Below the pieces are notes generated by a model. That model searched no databases and was not told where the DNA came from. It worked only from the letters and a program-made list of their open reading frames with translations. The position numbers and the translations under genes are program-made. From contig DIUJ01000083.1 of the NCBI GenBank assembly GCA_002422315.1, forward strand, positions 18,660 to 51,184: a stretch of 32,525 nucleotides of DNA. The letters are read 5' to 3'. This document shows, piece by piece, positions 8,541 to 15,763 of this stretch (the stretch's first letter is position 1; each line of letters opens with the position of its first letter). The DNA comes from Bacteroidetes bacterium UBA6161 (lineage in GTDB: Bacteria; Bacteroidota; Bacteroidia; NS11-12g; UBA955).

Positions 8541-11147
8541 TTAATTCGGGTCAATTTTTTTCGTGAAATTACAATAATGACTATTGTTGCAAGCGTAGAA
8601 AAATCCATAAGGACCTTTTCTTTCTATTAGTTTTCCGTTATCACACCATTCGCATTGTAGTGCAGTGATTTTTTCATTTTCTTCAATTTCTTCAAGAAAC
8701 TTTGATGTGTATTCTCTATTTACTAAAAAACAAACGTGTTTTTTAGCTCGTGTCATTGCTACATAAAAAAGTCTTCGTTCTTCACCATTTGGAAATTGGT
8801 CGGCTTTTGATAGTAAAAAGTTTAATAATGGGTCGTCAGATATTTCTGATGGGAAACCATAAGTGCCAGAACTACAATTTGTAATTATTACATAATCATC
8901 TTGAAGCCCTTTCGATCTGTGGGCTGTAAGAAAGCGAATTTTTAAATTTGAAAATTCGTTGCAGATATATTCGTATTGGTTTGACTGCTTATTAAAATTT
9001 TCAACTAAAAAATTGCCTTTGATAAAATTTCGTCTTTCAAAATCATATCGACTTAAAAGTAAAACTGAAACATCTTCTCCACTGCTATGGTCGAAAATTT
9101 TTGAAAGAGCTTCATTTAAAGCCAAATTTAGATTGCTTCCATTTCTCTCAGGGTCAGAATATTTGAAAATAGAAAGTGGCGTTTCATCTGATTTAAAATG
9201 ACTCTTTAAACTTTTTGAAATTTGATTAGGGTTCTTTAAAATAAAATTGCTTGATAAATCTATTATTTGATTGTTAAACCTATATGTGTATTCGATAAAA
9301 GATTTTTGAGTAACTCTATTGAAATTTTTTATTGGGGTAGATTTGAAGTTATCTTCGAAATTTGTAAATAATCCAATGTCACTTCCTGCAAAACGATATA
9401 TAGACTGCCAATCATCTCCAACACAAAATAACTTTGTGCTTGGTTTTTGGTCTAATAATGACTTAATAAGTTGAAACCTTGCTTTTGAAATATCTTGGTA
9501 TTCGTCAATTATAATATATTCGAAGGGCGATTGATAATGATTAGATATTATTAGTTCCGTAGCATTATTTATCATATCGCTAAAATCTATTTCATCTTCA
9601 CCAGCAAGATATTTCTCATACGAGCCATAAATTGGTGCAAATAACTCTAAAAATTTTGTAGCCCTCTTGTTATCTTCTTTCAGGGCTTTGTTTTTTAGAT
9701 TTGAAATACTCTCGTTATTTGATTTTAATAAGACTAAAAAAGTATCAATTAACTGTGTGAAGTCATCAATATCCTTTTTGGCGTTTTTTTGTAAATATGT
9801 CCAAAGTTCTTCATTGGGCATTGGTTTGAATTTTACTCCTTGGTTTTCTAATTTTTTTTGAAGTTCAGATAGTAGAATTCCTTTTTTCTGCTGCCAAGAA
9901 TATGATTCTATTAGAGTTGTTTGGTTACTAGAGTGTTCCTGACGTTTCCATTCTATACCTTCATTGTAAACTTCTTTAGCTGTCTTTCCATCTTTACCTT
10001 TAAACCAGTCAGGTACATTCCAATTTTCATCTACACCAAAATGCTCAATGTAAATTTGATATTGAGGTAAATAAAAATCTGGTTTGTATTGTCCAAATTG
10101 TTTACTTGCGGTTTTATACTTGTATTTTTCTTCGTATTCGTACTCAATACCATTCCGAAATAAGAAGTTTGCAATCAGAACTTCTTCCTGACTTTTCAAA
10201 CGTTCTCTATAAGTGATTTCAATGCCATTTTTGATTTTAGTGACCATTTTATAACCCTCTAACTTTTGTTCGTTTAGATAGTTATTATGTTCAGAATCTG
10301 TTTGGAAATCAGTTATTTCTTTGTACGGCTTTAGATAATATGAAATGAAGTCTATGAGTTGGTCAAAATATTTTTCATTCTTTTTTGAGTTTTCTATGAA
10401 AGAAGAAATACGTTCTAAATGTGATTTTCCGCTTGATTCATAAATTGACAGTTTTTCATTGTTTACTTCTGCAATAATGTCTAAACCTAGTTTATTGAAA
10501 GTTTTAACAGGCAAGTCAATATTCATTTTATTTTCAATCCTTTCTTTCATTTCCTCTGCCGACTTGCGAGTAAATGAAATTAGTAAGATTGTTTGAGGAC
10601 TAACACCTTGTCTTTGAGTTAAATATTTGACTTTTCCAGCAATGGTTGTTGTTTTACCTGAACCAGCTCCCGCAATAACTAAATGGTTGTCTTCGTCTAT
10701 TATTATTGCCTTTCGCTGTTGGGAATCAAGTGACTTGTTCTCCACGTCACTTAATAAATTATCGGTCACTAAAATTTCATTTTCAATAAATTTTGTGTTT
10801 CTTGAGGCGAATAATGAATCAAGCTTTTCATAAGTATTGAGAAAAAAGTTGATTTGTTTTATTTCTGTTTCAAAATTTGGTAGGTGCGTATAATTTTTAC
10901 TTTTTATGGTGTCAAACAATGGCTTGGTTTTTTCTTTAAAGTTAAATATCTCGAAGTTAGAAAGGTACTTTCTTTTGGATTTAAATTCTTCAAAAATGTT
11001 GTAAAACTCGATAATTTGAGATAAATAAGGTTGAATATCCTTCTTTTGTTGATTATGAAGTTTATCAAGCTCTTCACGTTTTTTTCTATGGTTTGAATAG
11101 AAAATTATTCCAGCAAAAAATATGATTGATATTATTAAGTATTCCAT
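8541..11147 (-). CDS. helicase IV-like UvrD-family DNA helicase with nuclease-like insert and zinc ribbon
   Basis: This 868-aa SF1A helicase is anchored by an N-terminal membrane helix (residues 3-18). Walker A is GAGSGKTT at 160-167, motif II is IIIDEYQD at 545-552, motif III region is GDDWQSIYRFAGSD at 577-590, motif V is LTAHRSKGLQ at 740-749, and motif VI is RLFYVAMTRA at 792-801. Between motifs Ia and II, residues 321-415 contain KPDFYLP and IYIEHFG, the PD-(D/E)xK-like insert known in helicase IV relatives. A four-cysteine zinc ribbon (C832, C835, C853, C859) closes the protein. It unwinds DNA 3' to 5' by family; in this setting a defence role is inferred. The ATG start at 11147 follows the arm at 11167-11181. 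The frame continues beyond the TAA into TPR and WYL segments. Confidence 0.88.
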   Translation of the reverse strand: MEYLIISIIFFAGIIFYSNHRKKREELDKLHNQQKKDIQPYLSQIIEFYNIFEEFKSKRKYLSNFEIFNFKEKTKPLFDTIKSKNYTHLPNFETEIKQINFFLNTYEKLDSLFASRNTKFIENEILVTDNLLSDVENKSLDSQQRKAIIIDEDNHLVIAGAGSGKTTTIAGKVKYLTQRQGVSPQTILLISFTRKSAEEMKERIENKMNIDLPVKTFNKLGLDIIAEVNNEKLSIYESSGKSHLERISSFIENSKKNEKYFDQLIDFISYYLKPYKEITDFQTDSEHNNYLNEQKLEGYKMVTKIKNGIEITYRERLKSQEEVLIANFLFRNGIEYEYEEKYKYKTASKQFGQYKPDFYLPQYQIYIEHFGVDENWNVPDWFKGKDGKTAKEVYNEGIEWKRQEHSSNQTTLIESYSWQQKKGILLSELQKKLENQGVKFKPMPNEELWTYLQKNAKKDIDDFTQLIDTFLVLLKSNNESISNLKNKALKEDNKRATKFLELFAPIYGSYEKYLAGEDEIDFSDMINNATELIISNHYQSPFEYIIIDEYQDISKARFQLIKSLLDQKPSTKLFCVGDDWQSIYRFAGSDIGLFTNFEDNFKSTPIKNFNRVTQKSFIEYTYRFNNQIIDLSSNFILKNPNQISKSLKSHFKSDETPLSIFKYSDPERNGSNLNLALNEALSKIFDHSSGEDVSVLLLSRYDFERRNFIKGNFLVENFNKQSNQYEYICNEFSNLKIRFLTAHRSKGLQDDYVIITNCSSGTYGFPSEISDDPLLNFLLSKADQFPNGEERRLFYVAMTRAKKHVCFLVNREYTSKFLEEIEENEKITALQCEWCDNGKLIERKGPYGFFYACNNSHYCNFTKKIDPN

Positions 11148-11166
11148 TTAACTATTTCGGTTTTTT

Positions 11167-11435
11167 AAGCTTGCAGATAACTTACTTATATGCCTGATAA
11201 AATACCACTTATACAACCGAAATGCATTGTATAAGCCAATTAATTCCCAAGGTTTATTTTTCTGCCCCACAAACATACTCACTTTTTTTATAAATAAAAG
11301 TAATTCAATGCATAAATAGACTTGTTGGTAAGCCCACCACAGTACATTGGAAAAACACCAACAAGTGCCTGGAATTCCTGCTTTTTTACGGTTTTATAGG
11401 GGTTGCGCAACAGCTAAGCCTGTTAGCTGATGTAA
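11167..11435 (-). repeat. cassette boundary between the helicase and 602-aa units
   Basis: In gene direction this reads: 3' arm of the 602-aa unit (11422-11435), 3' module (11351-11416, with the palindrome GTTGCGCAAC), promoter module (11268-11317), then the 5' arm of the helicase unit (11167-11181). It matches the next boundary closely in both modules. Extra features here are two perfect 9-bp hairpins: CTTATACAA/TTGTATAAG at 11208-11235 and CTTGTTGGT/ACCAACAAG at 11321-11365. The 240-bp spacer is 39 bp longer than its neighbour. Confidence 0.75.
11270..11299 (-). promoter_or_regulatory. promoter module of the helicase unit
   Basis: Minus-strand TATGTTTG (11270-11277) matches the -7 box TAnnTTTG. 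The -33 position 19 nt away reads TTT (11297-11299) where the other two copies have TTG. The surrounding block of about 48 bp is otherwise the same as in the two other copies. The predicted leader to the helicase ATG is about 115 nt. Confidence 0.6.
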
Positions 11436-11436
11436 T

Positions 11437-13245
11437 TTATGGTTTGCAATATATTGTAACTTCTGTATTTAGCTCCTGACAACTAGAAATTAAAGATGAA
11501 ATAAACCATAATATTTGTATTGTTTCATTCCTTTCAGCGAAATTGACACTATTAATCAAATTGTCAAAATAAGTTTCAAGATTTGATTTAGAAATAAAAT
11601 CTATTACAAGAATTACTTCTTTTCTGAGATATGGGTTTTTTATTGTTTCTTTAAATTGGTCAATGATTTGATTTGAATTGTGACCACTTCTGCATCTTAC
11701 AATTGAAGTATTTACTCCGTCTGAACTATTGTATGTCGAATTCCAAACATTCCTTTTACTTTCTAATTGAAAGTCTTGTGGTGTCAAATTACCAAGGTTT
11801 TTTTGAGCCTGTCCGACAATATCTTGAAATGCAGAGGCAGAAGCATTGGATATTTTATGTTTTGAGTGAAAAAACGAAATTTTGTTGTCAGAAAGTCCAA
11901 TGTGGTCAGCCCATTCCTTTGATAAATCATCACAAACAAAATAATCAAAATCATTTAGGAAATTACTTTCTACAAAACCGAATAATGAATTATTTTCAAA
12001 TGATGTTGAAGTTGTCAGGAATGAACCTTTTTCTGAAATAATATTGTTAAGGTCATTATGCAGTTTAAAGATTTTTAGAAAGTTGGGAATACTTCCAATA
12101 AGGCGACTGTCTTTAAACAGTTTTCTATTAGAATATGCTAAATCTATATTATCAAAGTTGATGATAAATGAATTTTTGCCATTTATATAATCAGTTATAG
12201 ATATTTCATTTCCATTATCTCGTATAAGTTTCACATTCTTTAATTTTTGAGAACGAATTGTTATTGACTTGTCATTAAGTTTTACTTCTAAGTCTTTACT
12301 AGTTGTATTGTTAATTGAATAAATACCTGCATTAGTTTCTACTTTACATAGTCGTTCAAATTTTGATAGAAAATCAATAAGATTAATTTCTTTATCGCAA
12401 ATTTCTCCATCTTCAATCACATATCTAATTACAACTCGATTAATCAATCCTTGCTCAAAATCTGTGTAAATATTGCTAAAGTTGAAAAGTATAGAAATTG
12501 GAACTAATTCATCTTTTAGAGCTTCATATTCTTGTGGTTCTGCAAAAATTGATAAAAATGTACTTGTGTTTGTGTGATTTTTGATTTGTTGAACAAGATT
12601 TTTAGACCAGAAGCAAAAGTTTTCTATCGAATTTTTCTTACCAAATTTATTAATACGAGATGAGTTTAACATCAAAGATGTTTTCTCATCATTATTTTTC
12701 AATCTTAAAGAATTTAATAAATAATTACTTGCTCCAAGAGCAGAGAAGTTTTCTTTTAAATCAATAGCTTCAATTGTTTTTTCTCTAACTGCTTTGTCGG
12801 AAACATTCAAATTTTTAAGCGAAAATTTCTCAAAACTTGTATCATCATTTACAAACAAAGTAGATAAAACAGAGTAGTCTAACGGTTTAAATTGTTTTAA
12901 AAAATCTTGGATTTTACTTATGTTTTTTTTACTTATTACTATGTAATCTTCAATTTCGACAATGAGTAAATAAGCAATTTTTTCCTCTTCCCAATTTGTT
13001 AATTCTTCTTCTATGAATGTCGGTTTTGTTGTGTATTTGAATACACAAATTGAATAATAAATGTCTTCATTTTGATTTAATTTTAACCGAATAGAATTTA
13101 AAAGATAATTTCCTGTTTTTATAGATGATACAGTTCGAAACACTTCTGTAATCTTATTATTAGAAATTTGAAAATCATCGCTATTCTCATAGAAATAAGC
13201 ATTTTCATTTATAATAATGTTTTCAATTTTTTCTTGATTTGTCAT
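11437..13245 (-). CDS. 602-aa protein with a nuclease-like E-D-HxK motif
   Basis: I do not recognise the family by name. The C-terminal third has a pattern I associate with defence-related nuclease-helicase proteins: FVCDDLSKEWADHIG (about 436-450), then ISFFHSKHK (456-464) and FQDIVGQAQKNLG (473-485). The acidic residues E444 and D447 followed by H460-x-K462 could be a PD-(D/E)xK-type active site. The N-terminal 430 residues are mixed alpha/beta with no motif I can place; there is no signal peptide or membrane helix. The ATG start at 13245 is 16 nt from the 5' arm, and the stop lies 1 nt from the 3' arm, so the gene fills its cassette. It sits beside Shedu and a helicase, which suggests a phage-defence role; that is inference. 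Confidence 0.75.
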   Translation of the reverse strand: MTNQEKIENIIINENAYFYENSDDFQISNNKITEVFRTVSSIKTGNYLLNSIRLKLNQNEDIYYSICVFKYTTKPTFIEEELTNWEEEKIAYLLIVEIEDYIVISKKNISKIQDFLKQFKPLDYSVLSTLFVNDDTSFEKFSLKNLNVSDKAVREKTIEAIDLKENFSALGASNYLLNSLRLKNNDEKTSLMLNSSRINKFGKKNSIENFCFWSKNLVQQIKNHTNTSTFLSIFAEPQEYEALKDELVPISILFNFSNIYTDFEQGLINRVVIRYVIEDGEICDKEINLIDFLSKFERLCKVETNAGIYSINNTTSKDLEVKLNDKSITIRSQKLKNVKLIRDNGNEISITDYINGKNSFIINFDNIDLAYSNRKLFKDSRLIGSIPNFLKIFKLHNDLNNIISEKGSFLTTSTSFENNSLFGFVESNFLNDFDYFVCDDLSKEWADHIGLSDNKISFFHSKHKISNASASAFQDIVGQAQKNLGNLTPQDFQLESKRNVWNSTYNSSDGVNTSIVRCRSGHNSNQIIDQFKETIKNPYLRKEVILVIDFISKSNLETYFDNLINSVNFAERNETIQILWFISSLISSCQELNTEVTIYCKP

Positions 13246-13261
13246 TGGTGTCGGTTTTTTA

Positions 13262-13490
13262 TTATATCAGCTAACTATTATATATCCGCACTATTGCGTA
13301 TATTTCTAAATTAATTACCTTACACAAACATACTCGCTTTTTTTATAAATACAAGTAATTCAATGCATAAATGGATTTTTGGAAAAGCCCAAAACTATAG
13401 ACTTTAAAAACACAAACAAGTGCTTTGGATTTCTGCTTTTTTACGGTTTTATAGGGGTTGCGCAACAGCTACAGCTGTTATCTGTAGGCC
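13262..13490 (-). repeat. cassette boundary between the 602-aa and Shedu units
   Basis: Order in gene direction: 3' arm of Shedu (13477-13490), 3' module (13407-13471), promoter module (13323-13371), 5' arm of the 602-aa unit (13262-13275). Inside the arms, CGCAACAG (13461-13468) is an inverted near-match of CTATTGCG (13291-13298), so the spacer has an outer and an inner pair of inverted boxes, as the R and L boxes of attC sites do. The outer-to-inner gaps are 8 and 15 nt. Confidence 0.75.
13325..13354 (-). promoter_or_regulatory. promoter module of the 602-aa unit
   Basis: Minus strand: -33 TTG (13352-13354), 19-nt spacer, -7 TATGTTTG (13325-13332). This is a full match to the Bacteroidota promoter pattern. 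The predicted leader to the ATG at 13245 is about 73 nt and contains the 5' arm. Confidence 0.7.
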
Positions 13491-13495
13491 TTCTT

Positions 13496-14665
13496 TCAGA
13501 ATGGTAAGTCATCATCTTCATCAGTTTTACTTATGACTTTTTTCTCAACTTTTGTTTTGTTCTTTACTATAAATTCTGCTCGTTTATATACCTCATCAAA
13601 AGTTATAATTTCAGGATTTTTTGTGTTTCTTCTATAACTCTCAAAGCAACTTATAATGCTTTCGTTTTTGACTAGTTCTTCGGTGTTGCCTATGATTAAT
13701 ATTCCTTTTGGTTCTACAGTAAATGTACTTTCCTTTTCTAATAGTCTAGTATTTTCGCTTCTCTGTGAGTCTATGCTCCAAGTCCTACAATTTACTTGTA
13801 TTTGAGAAATGGCACCTAATAAGTCTGAGCTTAGAAGCCAAACGTCATTTCTCGGATTTTTTACTTGTCTTGGTTCCTTCTGAGTATAGCTTAAAAGTTT
13901 TGTAGCAGGTGTTTTAATCTCAACAAGAACAGTAAAATGTGAATCTGCATTTGTCCGCATTAAATAATCCCCCTTCTGACTTCCTGTTCCCTTAAAAGTT
14001 CTACCGCCATAATCAGGTTGGTCTTCTAATAAGTGAAGAAATTGATAATTCAAACCATACCCAAAAATCCAATCGTTGTTTGTAAAGAATTCTTGCCAAA
14101 AAGATTCGTCTGCATTATTTGATTCTAGATTCTCTTTGAAAATTTCAAGTGCTATACTTCGATTTGTTTGAATTCTTGCCAAAGATAATTTTGTTGCAAG
14201 GTCTGGATTTGAAGAAATTAACTCGTTCCAAACTTCTTCACCATAATTTTCAGCTAAGAGCCGTTCGATAAAAGTCCTTCTGTCTTTTGGAATATTTATT
14301 ATCTCATATGCTTTTACAACTGAAAATTCTTGAGTACCATACTTAACACCTTCTTTATCAATATATGCATAAAGCTTTGTTAGTTCGTCATAAATCTTTC
14401 TAGTGTTTTTACTGTCAAGATTTAGTTTCACACCTTCGCCACCTTTGAGTGAGTTCAAGTTGATGCTTTCAACATCTTCCCATTCGTCATTTCTTTTTTT
14501 TCGCTGATGGACTAATGTAATTCCTACAGTCTCTCCAATATCTTTTTTCTTGTCGTTTAGGTCAACAATTAGTACCTTTCTAGTCGTGGTATTTTCTTCA
14601 ATAACGATAGGTTCTGTAAGTCTTGCAGAGTAAAGAGAAGTACTAACTGTTTTATAATTGTCCAT
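13496..14665 (-). CDS. sduA: Shedu-family nuclease (DUF4263)
   Basis: The 389-aa protein carries the DUF4263 domain at about 185-370, the catalytic part of the single-gene phage-defence system Shedu. Visible signatures are FWQEFFTNNDWIFGYGL (189-204), QPDYGGRTFKGTGSQKGDYL (216-235) with D233, and VLVEIKTP (246-253) with E249 and K251, together giving the PD-(D/E)xK site; a following helix has GAISQIQ. The first 130 residues form a variable beta-rich domain, which in Shedu proteins is the presumed sensing part. There is no membrane segment. The ATG at 14665 lies 23 nt from its 5' arm (14689-14702), and the stop lies 5 nt from the 3' arm. A full -33/-7 promoter precedes it. Family assignment is firm; DNA target is unknown. 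Confidence 0.92.
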   Translation of the reverse strand: MDNYKTVSTSLYSARLTEPIVIEENTTTRKVLIVDLNDKKKDIGETVGITLVHQRKKRNDEWEDVESINLNSLKGGEGVKLNLDSKNTRKIYDELTKLYAYIDKEGVKYGTQEFSVVKAYEIINIPKDRRTFIERLLAENYGEEVWNELISSNPDLATKLSLARIQTNRSIALEIFKENLESNNADESFWQEFFTNNDWIFGYGLNYQFLHLLEDQPDYGGRTFKGTGSQKGDYLMRTNADSHFTVLVEIKTPATKLLSYTQKEPRQVKNPRNDVWLLSSDLLGAISQIQVNCRTWSIDSQRSENTRLLEKESTFTVEPKGILIIGNTEELVKNESIISCFESYRRNTKNPEIITFDEVYKRAEFIVKNKTKVEKKVISKTDEDDDLPF

Positions 14666-14688
14666 TTATAATTGTGTCGTTTTTTTTA

Positions 14689-14798
14689 GGCTTACAGATA
14701 ACTATTATATATCCTCACTTTTACGTATATATATATATATTAATAACCCCCACAAACATACTCACTTTTTTTATAAATACAAGTAATTCAATGCATAA
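14689..14798 (-). repeat. outer cassette boundary: promoter module plus 5' arm of Shedu
   Basis: The 5' arm GGCTTACAGATAAC (14689-14702) and the promoter module (14751-14798) match the internal boundaries, but the 3' module is missing and a terminator for the next gene takes its place. In gene direction this is the leading end of the array, the place where an attI-like site would sit. Confidence 0.65.
14753..14782 (-). promoter_or_regulatory. promoter module of Shedu
   Basis: Minus strand: -33 TTG (14780-14782), 19-nt spacer, -7 TATGTTTG (14753-14760). The block is nearly identical to those at 11268-11317 and 13323-13371. The predicted leader is about 80 nt. Confidence 0.7.
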
Positions 14799-14826
14799 AA
14801 AAAGGGAGCAATTGCTCCGTTTTTTT
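14797..14826. terminator. bidirectional-looking terminator
   Basis: The perfect 14-bp palindrome GGAGCAATTGCTCC (14805-14818) is flanked by an A-run on the left and a T-run on the right, so it can work on both strands. It ends the 65-aa gene on the minus strand and insulates the Shedu promoter next to it. Confidence 0.85.
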
Positions 14827-14851
14827 AAACTGTAAAAATAAATCGAGTGGT

Positions 14852-15049
14852 TTAGCTTACTTTTATTACACTAAATTCACCATCTGGGCTGCCTGGGGCA
14901 TCTACTATATGGCTAACATTTAGGTCGGTAGGGCTGCTGCCTATTTGTGCCAAATCTGTTTCCATGTAATTGTGCACTAATCGTGCAAATTGCAACATTT
15001 GAGAATCGGACGTACCGAATTCTCTCAAAATTCTTTTTGGTGTACTCAT
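14852..15049 (-). CDS. small protein of unknown function (65 aa)
   Basis: The protein is short and soluble-looking, with no signal peptide, membrane helix or cysteine. The N-terminal half (KRILREFGTSDSQMLQFAR, then LVHNYMETDLAQIG) should be helical. The second half is rich in S, P, D and G. It starts with ATG and is followed 25 nt after the stop by a strong terminator, which favours a real gene. Its base composition is closer to the core genes than to the AT-rich cassettes. I do not recognise a family. Confidence 0.6.
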   Translation of the reverse strand: MSTPKRILREFGTSDSQMLQFARLVHNYMETDLAQIGSSPTDLNVSHIVDAPGSPDGEFSVIKVS

Positions 15050-15170
15050 AAATTTGTGTTTAAAATTTTAGTTAAGTTTATTAATCAACGGATTACCTGG
15101 TGCTAAATACGTAAAAACAAACTAAAATATTGCTTATAAATAGAAAAATAACCGATTGAAATAGACCAAC

Positions 15171-15296
15171 GCCGCTTTGACAAACTTGCTCGCTGCTTTG
15201 AAAAAAATGCTCGTCGCTTTGACAAAGGTGCTCGCCGCTTTGAAGGATATGCTCGTCGCTTTGACAAAGATGCTCGTTGCATTAAAACAAATGCTC
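15171..15296. repeat. six tandem 21-bp repeats, left array
   Basis: Units start at 15171, 15192, 15213, 15234, 15255 and 15276, each like GYCGCTTTGACAAAGATGCTC. The unit length of 7 codons gives heptad repeats in every frame. Read on the minus strand, one frame gives (V/F)KATSIF-type heptads resembling those of the right array. Overlapping frames exist: 15177-15392 plus (MLVALTK heptads) and 15103-15282 minus (59 aa, SKRRA heptads); I cannot show that either is translated. Confidence 0.85.
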
Positions 15297-15314
15297 GTCG
15301 ACGAGCATTTGTTT
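15285..15314. repeat. 30-bp perfect palindrome at the centre of two inverted repeat arrays
   Basis: The arms AAACAAATGCTCGTC (15285-15299) and GACGAGCATTTGTTT (15300-15314) are perfectly complementary with no loop. The left array reads toward it on one strand and the right array away from it on the other, so the palindrome marks the symmetry centre of an inverted duplication. Confidence 0.9.
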
Positions 15315-15318
15315 AAAT

Positions 15319-15498
15319 ATGGCGATAGGAACTTACAAAGGTGCGAGCAACTCTTACAATACAGCGTTGGTAGTTTACAATGGTGCGAGTGATACTTACA
15401 ATATGGCGGTGGGGTATTACAAAGTAGCGAGCTGCACTTATAAAGCTGCAAAGGCAAATTACAAAGTGGTAAATTTTATTGTTAATGATGTAACATGA
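15319..15498 (+). CDS. small heptad-repeat protein (59 aa)
   Basis: ATG at 15319 opens a frame of 59 codons ending in TGA at 15496-15498. After MAIG it is seven heptads: TYKGASN, SYNTALV, VYNGASD, TYNMAVG, YYKVASC, TYKAAKA and NYKVVNF, with aromatic Tyr at position 2 and mostly Ala at position 5. It would form an amphipathic helix. There is no signal peptide. The frame begins 5 bp after the 30-bp palindrome. The regular Tyr/Ala pattern argues that this is the original coding frame of the repeat family, while the left array may be an inverted partial copy. Whether it is expressed is unknown. Confidence 0.4.
   Translation: MAIGTYKGASNSYNTALVVYNGASDTYNMAVGYYKVASCTYKAAKANYKVVNFIVNDVT
15331..15477. 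repeat. seven degenerate 21-bp repeats, right array
   Basis: Units start every 21 bp from 15331 to 15457, each containing (T)TTACAA then GGTGCGAG or a variant. Reverse-complementing the left array gives GAGCATCTTTGTCAAAGCG, which aligns with GAGCAACTCTTACAATACAG here, so both arrays share an origin in opposite orientation. The right array is more diverged between units than the left. Confidence 0.75.
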
Positions 15499-15763
15499 TA
15501 GGATTGAATTACGTAATACCTAAATACAGTTAAAAGTTTATGAAATAGTAATGAAGTAAGTAAAATTGTAGTAATGGTTAGAATTATACATGCTACTACT
15601 AAATTGTATTTGAATAGTATCGGATTATGTTTTATGTTTGAGGGCGGAAAAGAGAGGAGGAAAAATTTAATGAGAGCTTTCTTCTCAAATTGGAAAAACG
15701 AAAAGAAGGTAAGTAAATCCAAGCTATAGAAATTAATCAAATAATAAATACAAATAAATACCT

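Larger units (their letters stand above)
7715..14798 (-). mobile_element. candidate gene-cassette array with self-complementary cassette ends
   Basis: Three minus-strand units lie head to tail: 7772-11181, 11422-13275 and 13477-14702. Each is bounded by inverted arms specific to that unit, and the DNA between units is conserved. Arm pairs: GTTATCTGCTGGCTT (7772-7786) with AAGCTTGCAGATAAC (11167-11181); GTTAGCTGATGTAA (11422-11435) with TTATATCAGCTAAC (13262-13275); GTTATCTGTAGGCC (13477-13490) with GGCTTACAGATAAC (14689-14702). Boundaries share a 3' module containing TTGCGCAACAGCTA and a promoter module. The logic matches integron cassettes, in which each end of the cassette pairs with its other end in the excised circle, but boundary length (201-240 bp) and the built-in promoter are unusual, and no recombinase gene is present in the window. 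Confidence 0.6.

Noticed and set aside
7715..14798. insertion sequence or transposon as explanation for the repeats
   Set aside because: No transposase is encoded. The shared DNA lies between units and the arms differ from unit to unit, which does not fit copies of one IS.
15103..15282. 59-codon minus-strand frame with SKRRA heptads over the left repeat array
   Set aside because: Heptads appear in any frame of a 21-bp repeat, and the frame does not match the Tyr/Ala heptads of the right array. Not supported as a gene.
15177..15392. 71-codon plus-strand frame with MLVALTK heptads
   Set aside because: It is produced by the 21-bp repeat, then runs out of frame into the right array and loses its pattern.
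15459..15740. 93-codon minus-strand frame with a hydrophobic stretch
   Set aside because: AT-rich DNA easily gives F/L/I-rich frames; there is no family resemblance and no promoter or neighbour logic.
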